Source: Oceanospirillum sp048270425
Lineage (GTDB): Bacteria > Pseudomonadota > Gammaproteobacteria > Pseudomonadales > Halomonadaceae
DNA length: 64,000 nt
Reading direction: 5' to 3'
Assembly: GCA_048270425.1 (NCBI GenBank)
Contig: JBLWSY010000016.1
Coordinates: 1 to 64,000, forward strand
The translations under genes and the position numbers were made by a program. The notes under the pieces were generated by a model. That model did no database searches, was not told the DNA's origin, and saw nothing but the letters and a program-made list of their open reading frames with translations. Positions 8,678 to 17,493 of the stretch are shown here, piece by piece; within the stretch, counting starts at the first letter, position 1; every line of letters starts with the position of its first letter.

Positions 8678-9709
8678 ATGGCGCTGTACGCCCCGGAAAT
8701 CATTTTGTTGGCCCTCTGGCTGGGTTGGTGGCTGGATCGACGTTTTGGTGAAGTTCCTTTTTGGCATCCGTTAGTGGGTTATGGTCGTTTGGTCAGCTGG
8801 CTGGAAAAAGCCCTTAATGCTGACAGCCAGAGCTCGACTCAACACCTGCCGGTTGCGGTTAAGCGTCTCTTGGGTGTGATCGCCCTGTTGATGGCGCTGG
8901 GTTTGATCGTGATTCCGTTTACGCTTGTTCTGGGTTCTGTTTTTTCTGAAACATCGAGTGGCCACTTACTGGTGCTGAACGTCTTGATTCAGGCGGTTGT
9001 GCTCTATTTTGCGCTGGGGGCTAAGAGTCTTGATCAGCATCTGGAGCAGATCGAAAAGCCCTTGTTAGAAGGCAATTTGGAGCAGGCGCGTTTCTACGTC
9101 GGTTGGATCGTTAGCCGGGATACCACTGATATGGATGAGATGCGGGTCACCCGGGCAGCGATTGAATCCGGTCTGGAAAATGGCAGTGATGGTGCGTTTG
9201 CACCTGTCTTTTGGTTCTTAGTCGCTGGTGCTCCCGGTGTTTTACTGTATCGGCTGGCAAATACTTTGGATGCGATGTGGGGTTATAAGACCGAGCGTCT
9301 GTTAAGTTTTGGCTGGGCGGCCGCCCGGTTTGATGATCTGCTGAACCTGATTCCAGCGCGAATATCCGCATTATTTTATGCCCTGAACAGCCCTTATGGC
9401 TTCAGGGGGATCAAAATGGGACTGCGTTGCTGTCGCAAACAGGGTGGCTTATGGGAGAGCCCCAACGCAGGCCCTGTGATGGCAGCGGGTGCGGGTGCTT
9501 TGTGTGTCAAGCTGGGAGGTGGTGATACCTACCATGGTCAGTGGAAAGAGCGACCTGATTTAGGGCAGGGAGATGACCCTCAGATTCAGGATCTGCAGGC
9601 GGTACGTAAACTGGTGGATCGTGTCATGTTCAGCTGGTTACTGTTTGGTTCTCTGATCGCATTGGGCGTTTTTTGGCTGTCATGGGGATCTGACGGAGGT
9701 CTGCTGTGA
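8678..9709 (+). CDS. cbiB: adenosylcobinamide-phosphate synthase CbiB
   Basis: CbiB is an inner-membrane enzyme that attaches (R)-1-aminopropan-2-ol phosphate to adenosylcobyric acid. The 343-residue product shows FWHPLVGYGRLVSWLEK near the N-terminus, the core IVSRDTTDMDEMRVTRAAIES, ESGLENGSDGAFAPVFW and a C-terminal membrane segment, all typical of the family. A GTG at 8645 would add 11 residues, but ATG at 8678 has AGGAG six bases upstream and gives the usual MALYAPEIILLALWLGW start. The next gene overlaps its stop by four bases (GTGA), so the two are translationally coupled. Confidence 0.95.
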   Translation: MALYAPEIILLALWLGWWLDRRFGEVPFWHPLVGYGRLVSWLEKALNADSQSSTQHLPVAVKRLLGVIALLMALGLIVIPFTLVLGSVFSETSSGHLLVLNVLIQAVVLYFALGAKSLDQHLEQIEKPLLEGNLEQARFYVGWIVSRDTTDMDEMRVTRAAIESGLENGSDGAFAPVFWFLVAGAPGVLLYRLANTLDAMWGYKTERLLSFGWAAARFDDLLNLIPARISALFYALNSPYGFRGIKMGLRCCRKQGGLWESPNAGPVMAAGAGALCVKLGGGDTYHGQWKERPDLGQGDDPQIQDLQAVRKLVDRVMFSWLLFGSLIALGVFWLSWGSDGGLL

Positions 9710-10893
9710 ACGCTGGAAGGAGATCTGAGAAGGGGGTTGAGCACAGATCCGAATACAGCCCCGAGTTCAGATCTGTCCTCTCTGACAAACTGCTTCCGTT
9801 AACGCCTCCGGTTCACGGTGGCGATCTGAAACGGGCTAAAGCCGCTTATCCCCATGTTGAGGATTGGCTGGATCTCTCTGCCGGACTGAACCCTGATCCC
9901 TGGCCGATCCCAGAAATTCCGCAATCTTGTTTTAGTCAGCTGCCTGATGGTTATGAGTCTCTGCTGAGTGCGGCATCTGATTACTATGGGCATCCTTATC
10001 TGTGGCCGGTTAATGGCTCGCAGCAGGGAATTGAGCTTCTGCCTCAGCTTATTTTTCACCGGTTTGATTCTGCAGTCCGAGGGCTTGGGCCAAGCCGTAA
10101 AAAAGTGGCTGTCCCTGAAGAGGGCTATCAGGAGCATGCCTGGTGCTGGCAGAAGGCGGGTTTTGATGTCTATCGCTATCAGGCGGAGACCCCTGATGAA
10201 CTTTTAGCCTGTGCAGAGGCTTGCGATGTTCTGGTGGTGATCAACCCGAATAATCCCACGGGGCAGTTTTTTGCACGGGAGATGCTTCTGGCCTGCCATC
10301 AGGTTCTGGCAGAGAAAGCGGGCTGCTTGATCCTTGATGAAGCCTTTATGGATGCTTATGAGGCGGATTCACAAAGTCTGGCGGATTCTGCGTCTGACTC
10401 GCTGATTGTGTTGCGATCCATCGGTAAGTTCTTTGGCCTTGCCGGTATACGCAGTGGTTTTGTGTTGGCCGGTGAAAGTACCGTTGCGCAACTGAAGATA
10501 ATGACAGGCCCCTGGCCGGTTAGTGGCGTAACCGCCTGGCTGACGGAGCAGATGCTTCAGGACAGGCAATGGCAGGAGCAGGCACGGCAGAAGTTGGTTC
10601 GGCAAAGTAATGCACTGAAACACCTTTTGGAGGCGTTGTTTGTACCGATCAATCGCGCTACAGGCTTGAAAAGTAGTCAAGGCGTGGAGTCTTATCATGA
10701 GCTGGCTCAGACCCCTCTATTTGTTACCCTTGTGTTATCCGGTGGTGAAAATGCTGCGAAGGAATTGCAGCAGCAATTGGCGGCACGGGGCGTCTGGATT
10801 CGAATCTTTAAGAGCAGCGGTCGTATTCGTTTGGGATTGCCGAAAAATGGGCTTCAGCTGACCAAATTAACCAAAGCACTTTCTGGTTTTTAA
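9706..10893 (+). CDS. cobD: threonine-phosphate decarboxylase-like PLP enzyme of cobalamin synthesis
   Basis: The 395-residue fold-type I PLP enzyme belongs to the CobD/CobC branch, which makes the aminopropanol phosphate linker used by CbiB. Visible motifs are HGGDLKRA near the N-terminus (substrate site in CobD), NPNNPTGQ, LILDEAFMDAYE and the Schiff-base lysine in RSIGKFFGLAGIRSGF. GTG start with GGAGG eight bases upstream, overlapping the cbiB stop by four bases. A weakly conserved extension of about 30 residues precedes HGGDLK. Histidinol-phosphate aminotransferase is the main alternative from motif alone, but the pairing with cbiB and the SIGKFFGLAG signature favour CobD. Confidence 0.92.
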   Translation: MNAGRRSEKGVEHRSEYSPEFRSVLSDKLLPLTPPVHGGDLKRAKAAYPHVEDWLDLSAGLNPDPWPIPEIPQSCFSQLPDGYESLLSAASDYYGHPYLWPVNGSQQGIELLPQLIFHRFDSAVRGLGPSRKKVAVPEEGYQEHAWCWQKAGFDVYRYQAETPDELLACAEACDVLVVINPNNPTGQFFAREMLLACHQVLAEKAGCLILDEAFMDAYEADSQSLADSASDSLIVLRSIGKFFGLAGIRSGFVLAGESTVAQLKIMTGPWPVSGVTAWLTEQMLQDRQWQEQARQKLVRQSNALKHLLEALFVPINRATGLKSSQGVESYHELAQTPLFVTLVLSGGENAAKELQQQLAARGVWIRIFKSSGRIRLGLPKNGLQLTKLTKALSGF

Positions 10894-10905
10894 GTGCCAT
10901 GGGGC

Positions 10906-13900
10906 TTAACCATTACTTTGCTGCGGCAGATGTTCATTAAGATATTGCTGGATAGGTCCCAGGTGTCGGGTTAATGCCATCAGGTGTTGTATCGCCTGTT
11001 CAGAATCCCCTGATTTGGCGGCTGCTTCTAAAGCTGTTGCATCTTTTTCAGCCTCTTCAAAGGCGAAGGTCCCCATCAGACCTTTGACGGTATGCAGGGT
11101 TCTCAGGGTTTCTTCGTCAAAATTGCCATTCTGGCTGTGCGCGTGGCTGATCAGATATTCAAGTGTTGGCAGGATATCCTGATAATTAGTCTGGAAGTCG
11201 TTTAGCAGATCGACCATAAGATCCGGCATATCGCCCATCTTTTTCAGGGCATGCTCAAGGTGGCAGCCGGGAATATTTTTAAGCCAGAGCTGATCATCTG
11301 TCAGGGCCTCAGTGATATCCGAGATCTTTCCTTGAGGGGGCAGGTTCATCTCGTAAACCTCTTCGCTGATTTCTCTGGCCGGAATCCAGTTTATCAGTGC
11401 GCGGGTTAAAATATACGGATCAACCGGCTTGCTGATATGGTCGTTCATTCCGGCTTGTTGACACAGTTCTTTATCGCTGGACATGGCGTTGGCGGTCATA
11501 GCAACGATCGGCAGATCGGTCAGTCCAAGCTCTTGTCGGATAATGCGGGAGGCCTCATAGCCATCCATGACTGGCATCTGAATATCGCACAGCAGGATAT
11601 CAAAGCTGGCACTTCTCAGATATTCCACCGCTTCCCAGCCATTGTTGGCCAGTGTGACCTTCATCCCCCGCTGTTCAAGCAGTTCCCGTGCTACCTGCTG
11701 ATTAATCAGGTTGTCTTCAGCGACGAGTACTTCTGCACCATAGATACGCGCCAGTTCGACTTCCAGATCTTCTGGTTGATGCTGAAGTTCATTTCTTCCC
11801 GGTGGCTGGTAGCCAAACAGGTTGGCAATGGTGTCCAGTAATGTAGAGGGATTCATGGGTTTTGTGATCAGCTCATCAATACCGGATTGCTCTTTCAGCC
11901 AGCCGTAAGATTGGCGGCCATGGGCACTGATAATAATGCTTCTGGTGTGGCTTGCTCCGGGGAGCGAGTGGTATTCGGCCAGCGTTTCCACACCGTCCAG
12001 TTCGGGCATCCGCCAGTCGATGCAGGCAAGATCGTAGGGGGAGCCGCTGTTAAGGGCCTGGGTGAGCAGGTCTAAAGCCTGTCGGCCATTGCAGACAAGG
12101 TCTGCGCTGTAACCAAAGCTTTCGATCATGTTTTGCAGAATCTCTCTGGCGTGCTGATTATCGTCAGCAATAAGCACTTTGAGTGTCGTTAGCTCTTCCA
12201 GCCGGGTGGGTTTCTGTTCTCTGTCTGCCTGTAATTCGCAAACTACGGTAAAACGAAAACAGCTGCCCTGCCCTGGTTGGCTGGTAACAGTCATTTGTCC
12301 GTTCATCGCTTCTGTCAGGTGTTTGCTGATTGCCAGGCCAAGACCGGTCCCGCCGAAGCGACGGGTTGTTGAGGCATCCGCTTGTGTGAAGGGGCGGAAA
12401 AGACTCGCAATCTGCTCGTCGCTCATGCCGATACCGGTATCACTGACGGCCACATTAAGCGCCACGCGCTGGTTATCCAGCGGCTGAGCGTCAGCACTGA
12501 CCATAACTTCGCCGTAATCCGTAAACTTGATGGCGTTATTGCAGAGGTTGATCAGAATCTGGCCGAGACGCAGAGGATCACCGATCAGCAGTCTCGGGAT
12601 GTTGTTAGGAAAGGAGAAAAGCAACTCAATACCTTTCTCTTCTGCCTTCAGGCTGACAATGCGGGCGAGGTGCTCAATCACGTCATCCAGATCAAAGGCC
12701 GTTTGCTCAATCGATAACTTACCGGCTTCAATCTTGGAAAAGTCGAGAATGTCATTGATGATCCCCAGCAGGCTATTGGCCGATTGATGAATCGTTGTCA
12801 GATAGGACGCCTGAGCAGACGTGGGGTCATGTTCTTTTGCTAATTGGCTAAGACCGATAATGGCGTTCATCGGTGTGCGGATTTCATGGCTCATATTGGC
12901 CAGAAAATCGCTTTTCATTCGATTGGCTTTATCAGCGGCATCTTTTGCCTGCTTAAGGGTCTGTTCTGCTTCTTTACGCTGTGTAATATCGTACAGCCAG
13001 GTGAAGTAGGCGTGCTTGCCTTCAAACAGCGTCCGGTAAACAGAAATCAACCCCCAGCGAATCTCGCCATCTGCGGTGACTAGCCGTCCTTCAAAGTCCT
13101 GTATTCGTTCTTCCTTCCTGAGCTGAGTGATCAGGTTTTGGTGATCTTCCTGATCTCTGAAGATCTGATAAGCCTTCATTTGTAACAACTGCTCTTTGTC
13201 GAAGCGCAGCATTGCTACCATGGGGTCGTTGCAGTAGATAATACTGCCATCGTGGCTCATGATGGCTGCACCAACAGGGCTGAGCTCCATCATACGTTTC
13301 AGGCGATTTTGGGATTCGGTTTGCTCGGTAATATCCACTAAGGTCAGAATACGGCCATCATTACTGGTGTCGGTGCAGTAAATGTCGATCACTTTTCCGG
13401 ATGCCAGAAAACGCTGAAATTTACCTGAGTTGTGGACTCTCAGGTTGTTCAGTGCCTGTTGTACCAGTGTTTCTTTGTCCCCTTCGCCCAGGTCTCCACG
13501 CTCAGCCATAAACTCGTAGACTTTACGCATTGGGGTGCCCGGTTCGCAGAGCGATTCAGGAAGGTCATAGGCTTCAAGAAAGGGTTTGTTGGCAAACTCC
13601 AGTGTATTGTCGGCACTGAGTTTTAACAGGCCGCTGGGCTGGCTATTCAGAATCACCTGTTGTTCAGACAGGGTATCCGCCAGTTTCTGGTCAGCTTGTT
13701 TGATCAGGGTGGTATCCACTCCTTCCGGCAAAAGAAGGATGACCTCTCCCTTATTGTTGGTAATGGGAGTGAGAGTGAAGTCGATGCAGATCATCTCGCC
13801 GTCACTGTTGATATTGATGACTTCAAAATGAGACTGGATGCCTTGTGCGCCTTTTTCTACTGCTTCCCGGACAATTTTTTGTTGGCTTTGATCGTGATGC

Positions 13901-14637
13901 CACCATGGCGTGTCCCAAAACACCTTTCCTTTAACGGCTGAACTATCACAGCTGATCAGGTCCATTGCCGCTTTGTTAACCACCAAAATATGTCCTTTAG
14001 GGTCAAGAATGGCCATCAGTTCAGAGGAGTTATCCAGCAAGGCGGTAAAATAGTCGGTCATCTGTTGCAGTGCCTGTTCGGCGGCTTTCTGCTCGCTGAT
14101 ATCCCGGGCGATGGCGGTGAAAAAAATGTTGCCCTGACTTTGAACCTGATTTACAGCTAAATAAATAGGGAATTGTTCACCGTTTTTACGCAGACCGGAA
14201 AGCTCTCGCCCTAAGCCCATAGCGCCGGAATCGGTGACACTCTGAGTTAGCGGTGTTTTCGGATCGTGGGGGCTTGGACTAACGGCTTTGTTTTGTCTTT
14301 GAAGATAGCGCTCCATATAACGCTGGTGCTGCTCGCTGAAAGGGGCGGGCATCAGCATTGAAATCGGTTTGCCGATAACCTCCTGCTGTTGGTATCCGAA
14401 TATTTTTTCCGCGGCCGGATTAAACAGGGTGATATTACCGAAGCGGTCTGTCGTAATGATGCCATCAACAGTGGTGTTGATAATGGCGTAAAAATCGGTT
14501 TGTTCCGATGGTTCGGAAGAGGAAGGAGCCTTTTGGCTGTTCACCGAAGCATTCGGATCAGACGAGGTGCGTTTTGACTGTACCCAGGCACCAGCGGTTA
14601 GTCCCACGAGTGTGGCGAGAATCAGATAGGCCAGCAA
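10906..14637 (-). CDS. hybrid sensor histidine kinase with four PAS, two receiver and one HPt domain
   Basis: The 1243-residue protein has one N-terminal membrane segment (about 2-18) and then PAS domains at roughly 48-180, 190-310, 325-440 and 445-565. HisKA has its phospho-His in NMSHEIRTPMNAIIG (about 590). HATPase_c shows NLCNNAIKFT, DTGIGM and GGTGLGLAIS. Two receivers follow (VLIADDNQ with CIDWRMPELDG; VLVAEDNL with CDIQMPVMDG), and an HPt domain with LHTVKGLMGTF is near the C-terminus. This is the BarA/ArcB-like phosphorelay layout. The first PAS resembles FixL, with a His at 104 and a 26-residue insertion. TTG start with GGAG eight bases upstream. No cognate regulator is adjacent. Confidence 0.92.
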   Translation of the reverse strand: MLAYLILATLVGLTAGAWVQSKRTSSDPNASVNSQKAPSSSEPSEQTDFYAIINTTVDGIITTDRFGNITLFNPAAEKIFGYQQQEVIGKPISMLMPAPFSEQHQRYMERYLQRQNKAVSPSPHDPKTPLTQSVTDSGAMGLGRELSGLRKNGEQFPIYLAVNQVQSQGNIFFTAIARDISEQKAAEQALQQMTDYFTALLDNSSELMAILDPKGHILVVNKAAMDLISCDSSAVKGKVFWDTPWWHHDQSQQKIVREAVEKGAQGIQSHFEVININSDGEMICIDFTLTPITNNKGEVILLLPEGVDTTLIKQADQKLADTLSEQQVILNSQPSGLLKLSADNTLEFANKPFLEAYDLPESLCEPGTPMRKVYEFMAERGDLGEGDKETLVQQALNNLRVHNSGKFQRFLASGKVIDIYCTDTSNDGRILTLVDITEQTESQNRLKRMMELSPVGAAIMSHDGSIIYCNDPMVAMLRFDKEQLLQMKAYQIFRDQEDHQNLITQLRKEERIQDFEGRLVTADGEIRWGLISVYRTLFEGKHAYFTWLYDITQRKEAEQTLKQAKDAADKANRMKSDFLANMSHEIRTPMNAIIGLSQLAKEHDPTSAQASYLTTIHQSANSLLGIINDILDFSKIEAGKLSIEQTAFDLDDVIEHLARIVSLKAEEKGIELLFSFPNNIPRLLIGDPLRLGQILINLCNNAIKFTDYGEVMVSADAQPLDNQRVALNVAVSDTGIGMSDEQIASLFRPFTQADASTTRRFGGTGLGLAISKHLTEAMNGQMTVTSQPGQGSCFRFTVVCELQADREQKPTRLEELTTLKVLIADDNQHAREILQNMIESFGYSADLVCNGRQALDLLTQALNSGSPYDLACIDWRMPELDGVETLAEYHSLPGASHTRSIIISAHGRQSYGWLKEQSGIDELITKPMNPSTLLDTIANLFGYQPPGRNELQHQPEDLEVELARIYGAEVLVAEDNLINQQVARELLEQRGMKVTLANNGWEAVEYLRSASFDILLCDIQMPVMDGYEASRIIRQELGLTDLPIVAMTANAMSSDKELCQQAGMNDHISKPVDPYILTRALINWIPAREISEEVYEMNLPPQGKISDITEALTDDQLWLKNIPGCHLEHALKKMGDMPDLMVDLLNDFQTNYQDILPTLEYLISHAHSQNGNFDEETLRTLHTVKGLMGTFAFEEAEKDATALEAAAKSGDSEQAIQHLMALTRHLGPIQQYLNEHLPQQSNG

Positions 14638-14761
14638 CAGGAGATCTCCAACGGCAGGAATCCAAGGTTACTTTGATACTAGCTAACTGGTCGCGGAAAG
14701 CAAGCTAAGGTGTATGTATTATGCAAGATAATAGGGTGAGCAGATGATGAAAAGTAAAACT

Positions 14762-14793
14762 AAAAAAGCCGGAACACTAAGTTCCGGCTTATT
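14762..14793 (-). terminator. terminator after the small basic protein gene
   Basis: The arms AGCCGGAAC and GTTCCGGCT form a hairpin with a short loop; the run of A on the plus strand gives a U tract for minus-strand transcription. It ends the gene at 14821-15135 and separates it from the kinase gene. Confidence 0.85.
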
Positions 14794-14820
14794 AGTTTGC
14801 CAGGCAAGAGAACGCTTTAT

Positions 14821-15135
14821 TCAGTATGGGTTAAAGAGAGCAACCAAAGCGATCAGCGTTCCCAGCACGAGAAGGGTATCAATAACCCAGCGTGCCGGAG
14901 TTCTCTTGGCTTTCTTTCTCATCTGAGGGCGCGCCGCCGGAACGTTCCGGCGCTGCTGGCTGGTGCTACCCCGGCTACTACGGGCCTGAGCAGATGACCC
15001 GCGTCTGTCAGGGCGCGGACGTGGGCGACCGCCAGTCATCTTTCTCTGTTTCTGGAGTTCTTCGTTACGTTTGTTTTCTTCGAACTCGTGCTTTCGCCGA
15101 AGGGCATCTTCCTTCAGCTTTCTCATGTTTTGCAT
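14821..15135 (-). CDS. small basic protein with C-terminal membrane segment, unknown function
   Basis: The 104-residue product is not one I recognise. Residues 1-30 form a charged helix (KLKEDALRRKHEFEENKRN), 33-75 is a disordered Arg/Pro/Ser/Gln stretch, and 84-101 is a hydrophobic segment (WVIDTLLVLGTLIALVALF) only three residues from the end. That suggests a tail-anchored inner-membrane protein with a basic cytoplasmic part that could bind nucleic acid or acidic lipids (inference). A GAGG ribosome binding site seven bases before the ATG and a strong terminator after it support a real gene. Confidence 0.7.
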   Translation of the reverse strand: MQNMRKLKEDALRRKHEFEENKRNEELQKQRKMTGGRPRPRPDRRGSSAQARSSRGSTSQQRRNVPAARPQMRKKAKRTPARWVIDTLLVLGTLIALVALFNPY

Positions 15136-15238
15136 TGAAAACCTCAGACATCAATACAGCTGTGACCTTGCCGCAGCTGTATCTCGTTCCTTATCCTTCA
15201 TCCCTTTTTTATCGCAACAGGCAGAAACTACATGCGTG

Positions 15239-16630
15239 TTATGCACTGTCCTTAGCAATCTCATAGCAGGGATTATACTCTGTTCCAGGGAGTTTCATGC
15301 GTTGTTGTTGCACAAAAGATTGTAACAGTGCGTCAAGGGGAGCCATGATTTCTTCGTCACCATTGATCTGGAAGGGACCAAATTGCTCAATGGCGGTAAT
15401 ACCCTGAGCTTTTACATTACCGGCCACAATACCAGAAAAGGCGCGGCGCAGGTTAGCTGCCAGCAGGTGTGTTGGCTGATCCAGACGAATGTTCAGAGCG
15501 GCCATGTTTTCATGGGTTGGCTCAAAAGGCTGCTGAAACTCCGGGCTGATCTTAAGGCGCCAATTGAAGTAAAAAGCATCACTGCTGATGCGGCGTGATT
15601 TTTCCACTTCAGAAATACCGTGAGAAATCTCACGGGCAACACGAGCGGGGTCATCAATAATGATCTTATAGCGTTGCTGGGCCTGATAACCCAGCGTCAG
15701 ACCAATAAACTGATTGATCTGTTGCCAGTAATCCCGGCTGCTTTCCGGACCAGTGAAGATGACGGGGAAGGGGATATCATCATTTTGTGGATTCAGCAGA
15801 ACCCCTAACAGATACAGAATCTCTTCAGCGGTACCGGCACCGCCGGGGAATACGATAATGGCGTGACCTACCCGCACAAAGGCTTCCAGGCGCTTTTCAA
15901 TGTCCGGCATGATCACCAGTTCGTTAACGATCGGATTTGGTGATTCTGCGGCGATAATGCCCGGCTCTGAGATGCCCAAATAACGACCATTAAGAATTCG
16001 CTGTTTGGCATGAGCCAGGTTAGCTCCTTTCATGGGGCCCTTCATGGCACCGGGACCACAGCCGGTACAGACGTTCAGGCCTCTCAGGCCCAGTTCATGG
16101 CCCACATCCTTGGTATAGCGATACTCTTCACGACTAATGGAGTGACCGCCCCAGCAAACTACCATATCCGGAGTATGATTGGCTTTCAGCGTTCCTGCGT
16201 TACGCAGAATATGAAAGATGGCATTGGTGATGCCTTCAGAATCGTTCAGATCAAAGCGGCTGTTGTGCTGAACCTCGCTGCTGACATAAACGATGTCACG
16301 CAATACGGAGGAAAGGTGTTCGCGGATGCCGCGGATCATCTCACCATCGACAAAGGCTGATGCGGGAGCTTGGGTCAGATGGATTTTGATGCCACGATCC
16401 TGCTGCAGTACTTCAATATCAAAGGCTTTGTTCTGCTCCAGTATCGCCTTACTGTCATCGGTATGGCTGCCGCAGTTGAGCACAGCAAGTGCGCAGCCGC
16501 GAAGCAGGTCATACTGGCCATTTTCAGAGGTGCATTTCAGACGGTTTACTTCCGTCTGAGAAAGAACTTCCAGACTTCCTTCCGGAGAGATTCGGGTATC
16601 GATGCCCTGAGTGCTTTTATTGGATGTCAT
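15239..16630 (-). CDS. ppnN: nucleotide 5'-monophosphate nucleosidase PpnN (YgdH, LOG family)
   Basis: PpnN cleaves purine and pyrimidine nucleoside monophosphates to base and ribose 5-phosphate; the E. coli enzyme is activated by (p)ppGpp. The 463-residue product matches that family: ISPEGSLEVLSQTEVNRLK at the start, CWGGHSISREEY, CTGCGPGAMKGPMKGA, and the LOG signature VFPGGAGTAEEILYLLG near residue 270. E. coli PpnN has 454 residues. The gene stands 103 bases upstream of the small basic protein gene on the same strand and could be co-transcribed with it. Confidence 0.95.
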   Translation of the reverse strand: MTSNKSTQGIDTRISPEGSLEVLSQTEVNRLKCTSENGQYDLLRGCALAVLNCGSHTDDSKAILEQNKAFDIEVLQQDRGIKIHLTQAPASAFVDGEMIRGIREHLSSVLRDIVYVSSEVQHNSRFDLNDSEGITNAIFHILRNAGTLKANHTPDMVVCWGGHSISREEYRYTKDVGHELGLRGLNVCTGCGPGAMKGPMKGANLAHAKQRILNGRYLGISEPGIIAAESPNPIVNELVIMPDIEKRLEAFVRVGHAIIVFPGGAGTAEEILYLLGVLLNPQNDDIPFPVIFTGPESSRDYWQQINQFIGLTLGYQAQQRYKIIIDDPARVAREISHGISEVEKSRRISSDAFYFNWRLKISPEFQQPFEPTHENMAALNIRLDQPTHLLAANLRRAFSGIVAGNVKAQGITAIEQFGPFQINGDEEIMAPLDALLQSFVQQQRMKLPGTEYNPCYEIAKDSA

Positions 16631-16756
16631 AGTTTATCTCCTGTCCCTGCAACGTCTGATCAGCCCTGAAGCTAGGTTTCTCAACGGTAACGGCCAATTT
16701 GGTTCAAGCCGATGGCGTTTAGTTTCACTTCTTTAACAGGTCTGTTGAGCTTATTT

Positions 16757-17020
16757 CTAACAGGCTTTATTCAGGGCCTGTTGCCAGAGTTGCATAATTT
16801 CCTGCTGGTCTTCGCTGTTCATTCCGTCATCGGCAAATACCTGATGCAGCCAACGGGTAAAGCAGGTGTCAAAGTCATCCTCAGGTTCGACGTATTCTGC
16901 AACAAGCGTCAGCTGAGGAATGATGTAACCCAATGCAAACAGTTGTGATTCTTCAGCCTGCATCTCCATCTGTTTCAGAACTTCGGCAAGTTGGTCTGCG
17001 CGCTGACTAAAGGTTTGCAT
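16757..17020 (-). CDS. YfcL-family protein
   Basis: The 87-residue acidic protein resembles E. coli YfcL: an N-terminal helix, then SQLFALGYIIPQLTLVAEYVE, a negatively charged stretch and a final helix with a Trp (IMQLWQQALNKA). The family's role is unknown. The frame is open to 17059, but ATG at 17020 has AGAGG close upstream and gives the natural start MQTFSQRADQL. It lies upstream of ppnN on the same strand with 126 bases between. Confidence 0.75.
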   Translation of the reverse strand: MQTFSQRADQLAEVLKQMEMQAEESQLFALGYIIPQLTLVAEYVEPEDDFDTCFTRWLHQVFADDGMNSEDQQEIMQLWQQALNKAC

Positions 17021-17493
17021 AGTGGCCTCTTGGTTTGTTGTCTTCTCTACTTTCGGCAACGAATGTTGCTAACGTGCTGTTTCATAAGATGTTAATAGCA
17101 ATCTGTGACATAAGCATAACACCGGCCTGAAACGAAAGGACAGAGTCTTAGTACAGTAAAGCTTTATCTAATCTTTTAGTCGTATAGCGCTTTTCTTAAT
17201 AAGTACGGCCTGATGATGAATCAAACGATTGATTGAAAACGGCGGGAGCTATGCCGGTACTGGACTTCCGGTTGGTAGGTTGGTTCGTGACTTCTAAGTC
17301 ATTGATTTTTATTGGTGAAATATGACTTAAAAGTCACGTTTTTCTCTGACCAAGGTCTAATATGTTGCGCGTGCGAAAAGCAAGTAAAAAGCACTCACTG
17401 TGCCGCTAAGCTCTGAATAACCATAACGACAAATCAGCAAAGGCACGGGGCTGTAAACCAAAAAAATAAATTGAAAATTTAACAGGTGTAACT
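17021..17493. other. 473-bp intergenic region between divergent yfcL-like and permease genes
   Basis: No convincing reading frame. It holds three palindromes: AATCAA-ACGA-TTGATT at 17219-17234 and two TGACTT-N2-AAGTCA sites listed separately. The 3' part (17380-17493) is the leader of the permease mRNA. I could not match it to a purine or xanthine riboswitch. Confidence 0.6.
17288..17346. promoter_or_regulatory. pair of 14-bp palindromes, probable operators of the permease gene
   Basis: TGACTTCTAAGTCA at 17288-17301 and TGACTTAAAAGTCA at 17333-17346 are both TGACTT-N2-AAGTCA palindromes, with centres 45 bp apart. The spacing and identity suggest cooperative binding by a dimeric repressor or activator. 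They lie about 150 bp before the permease start. I cannot name the regulator. Confidence 0.55.
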
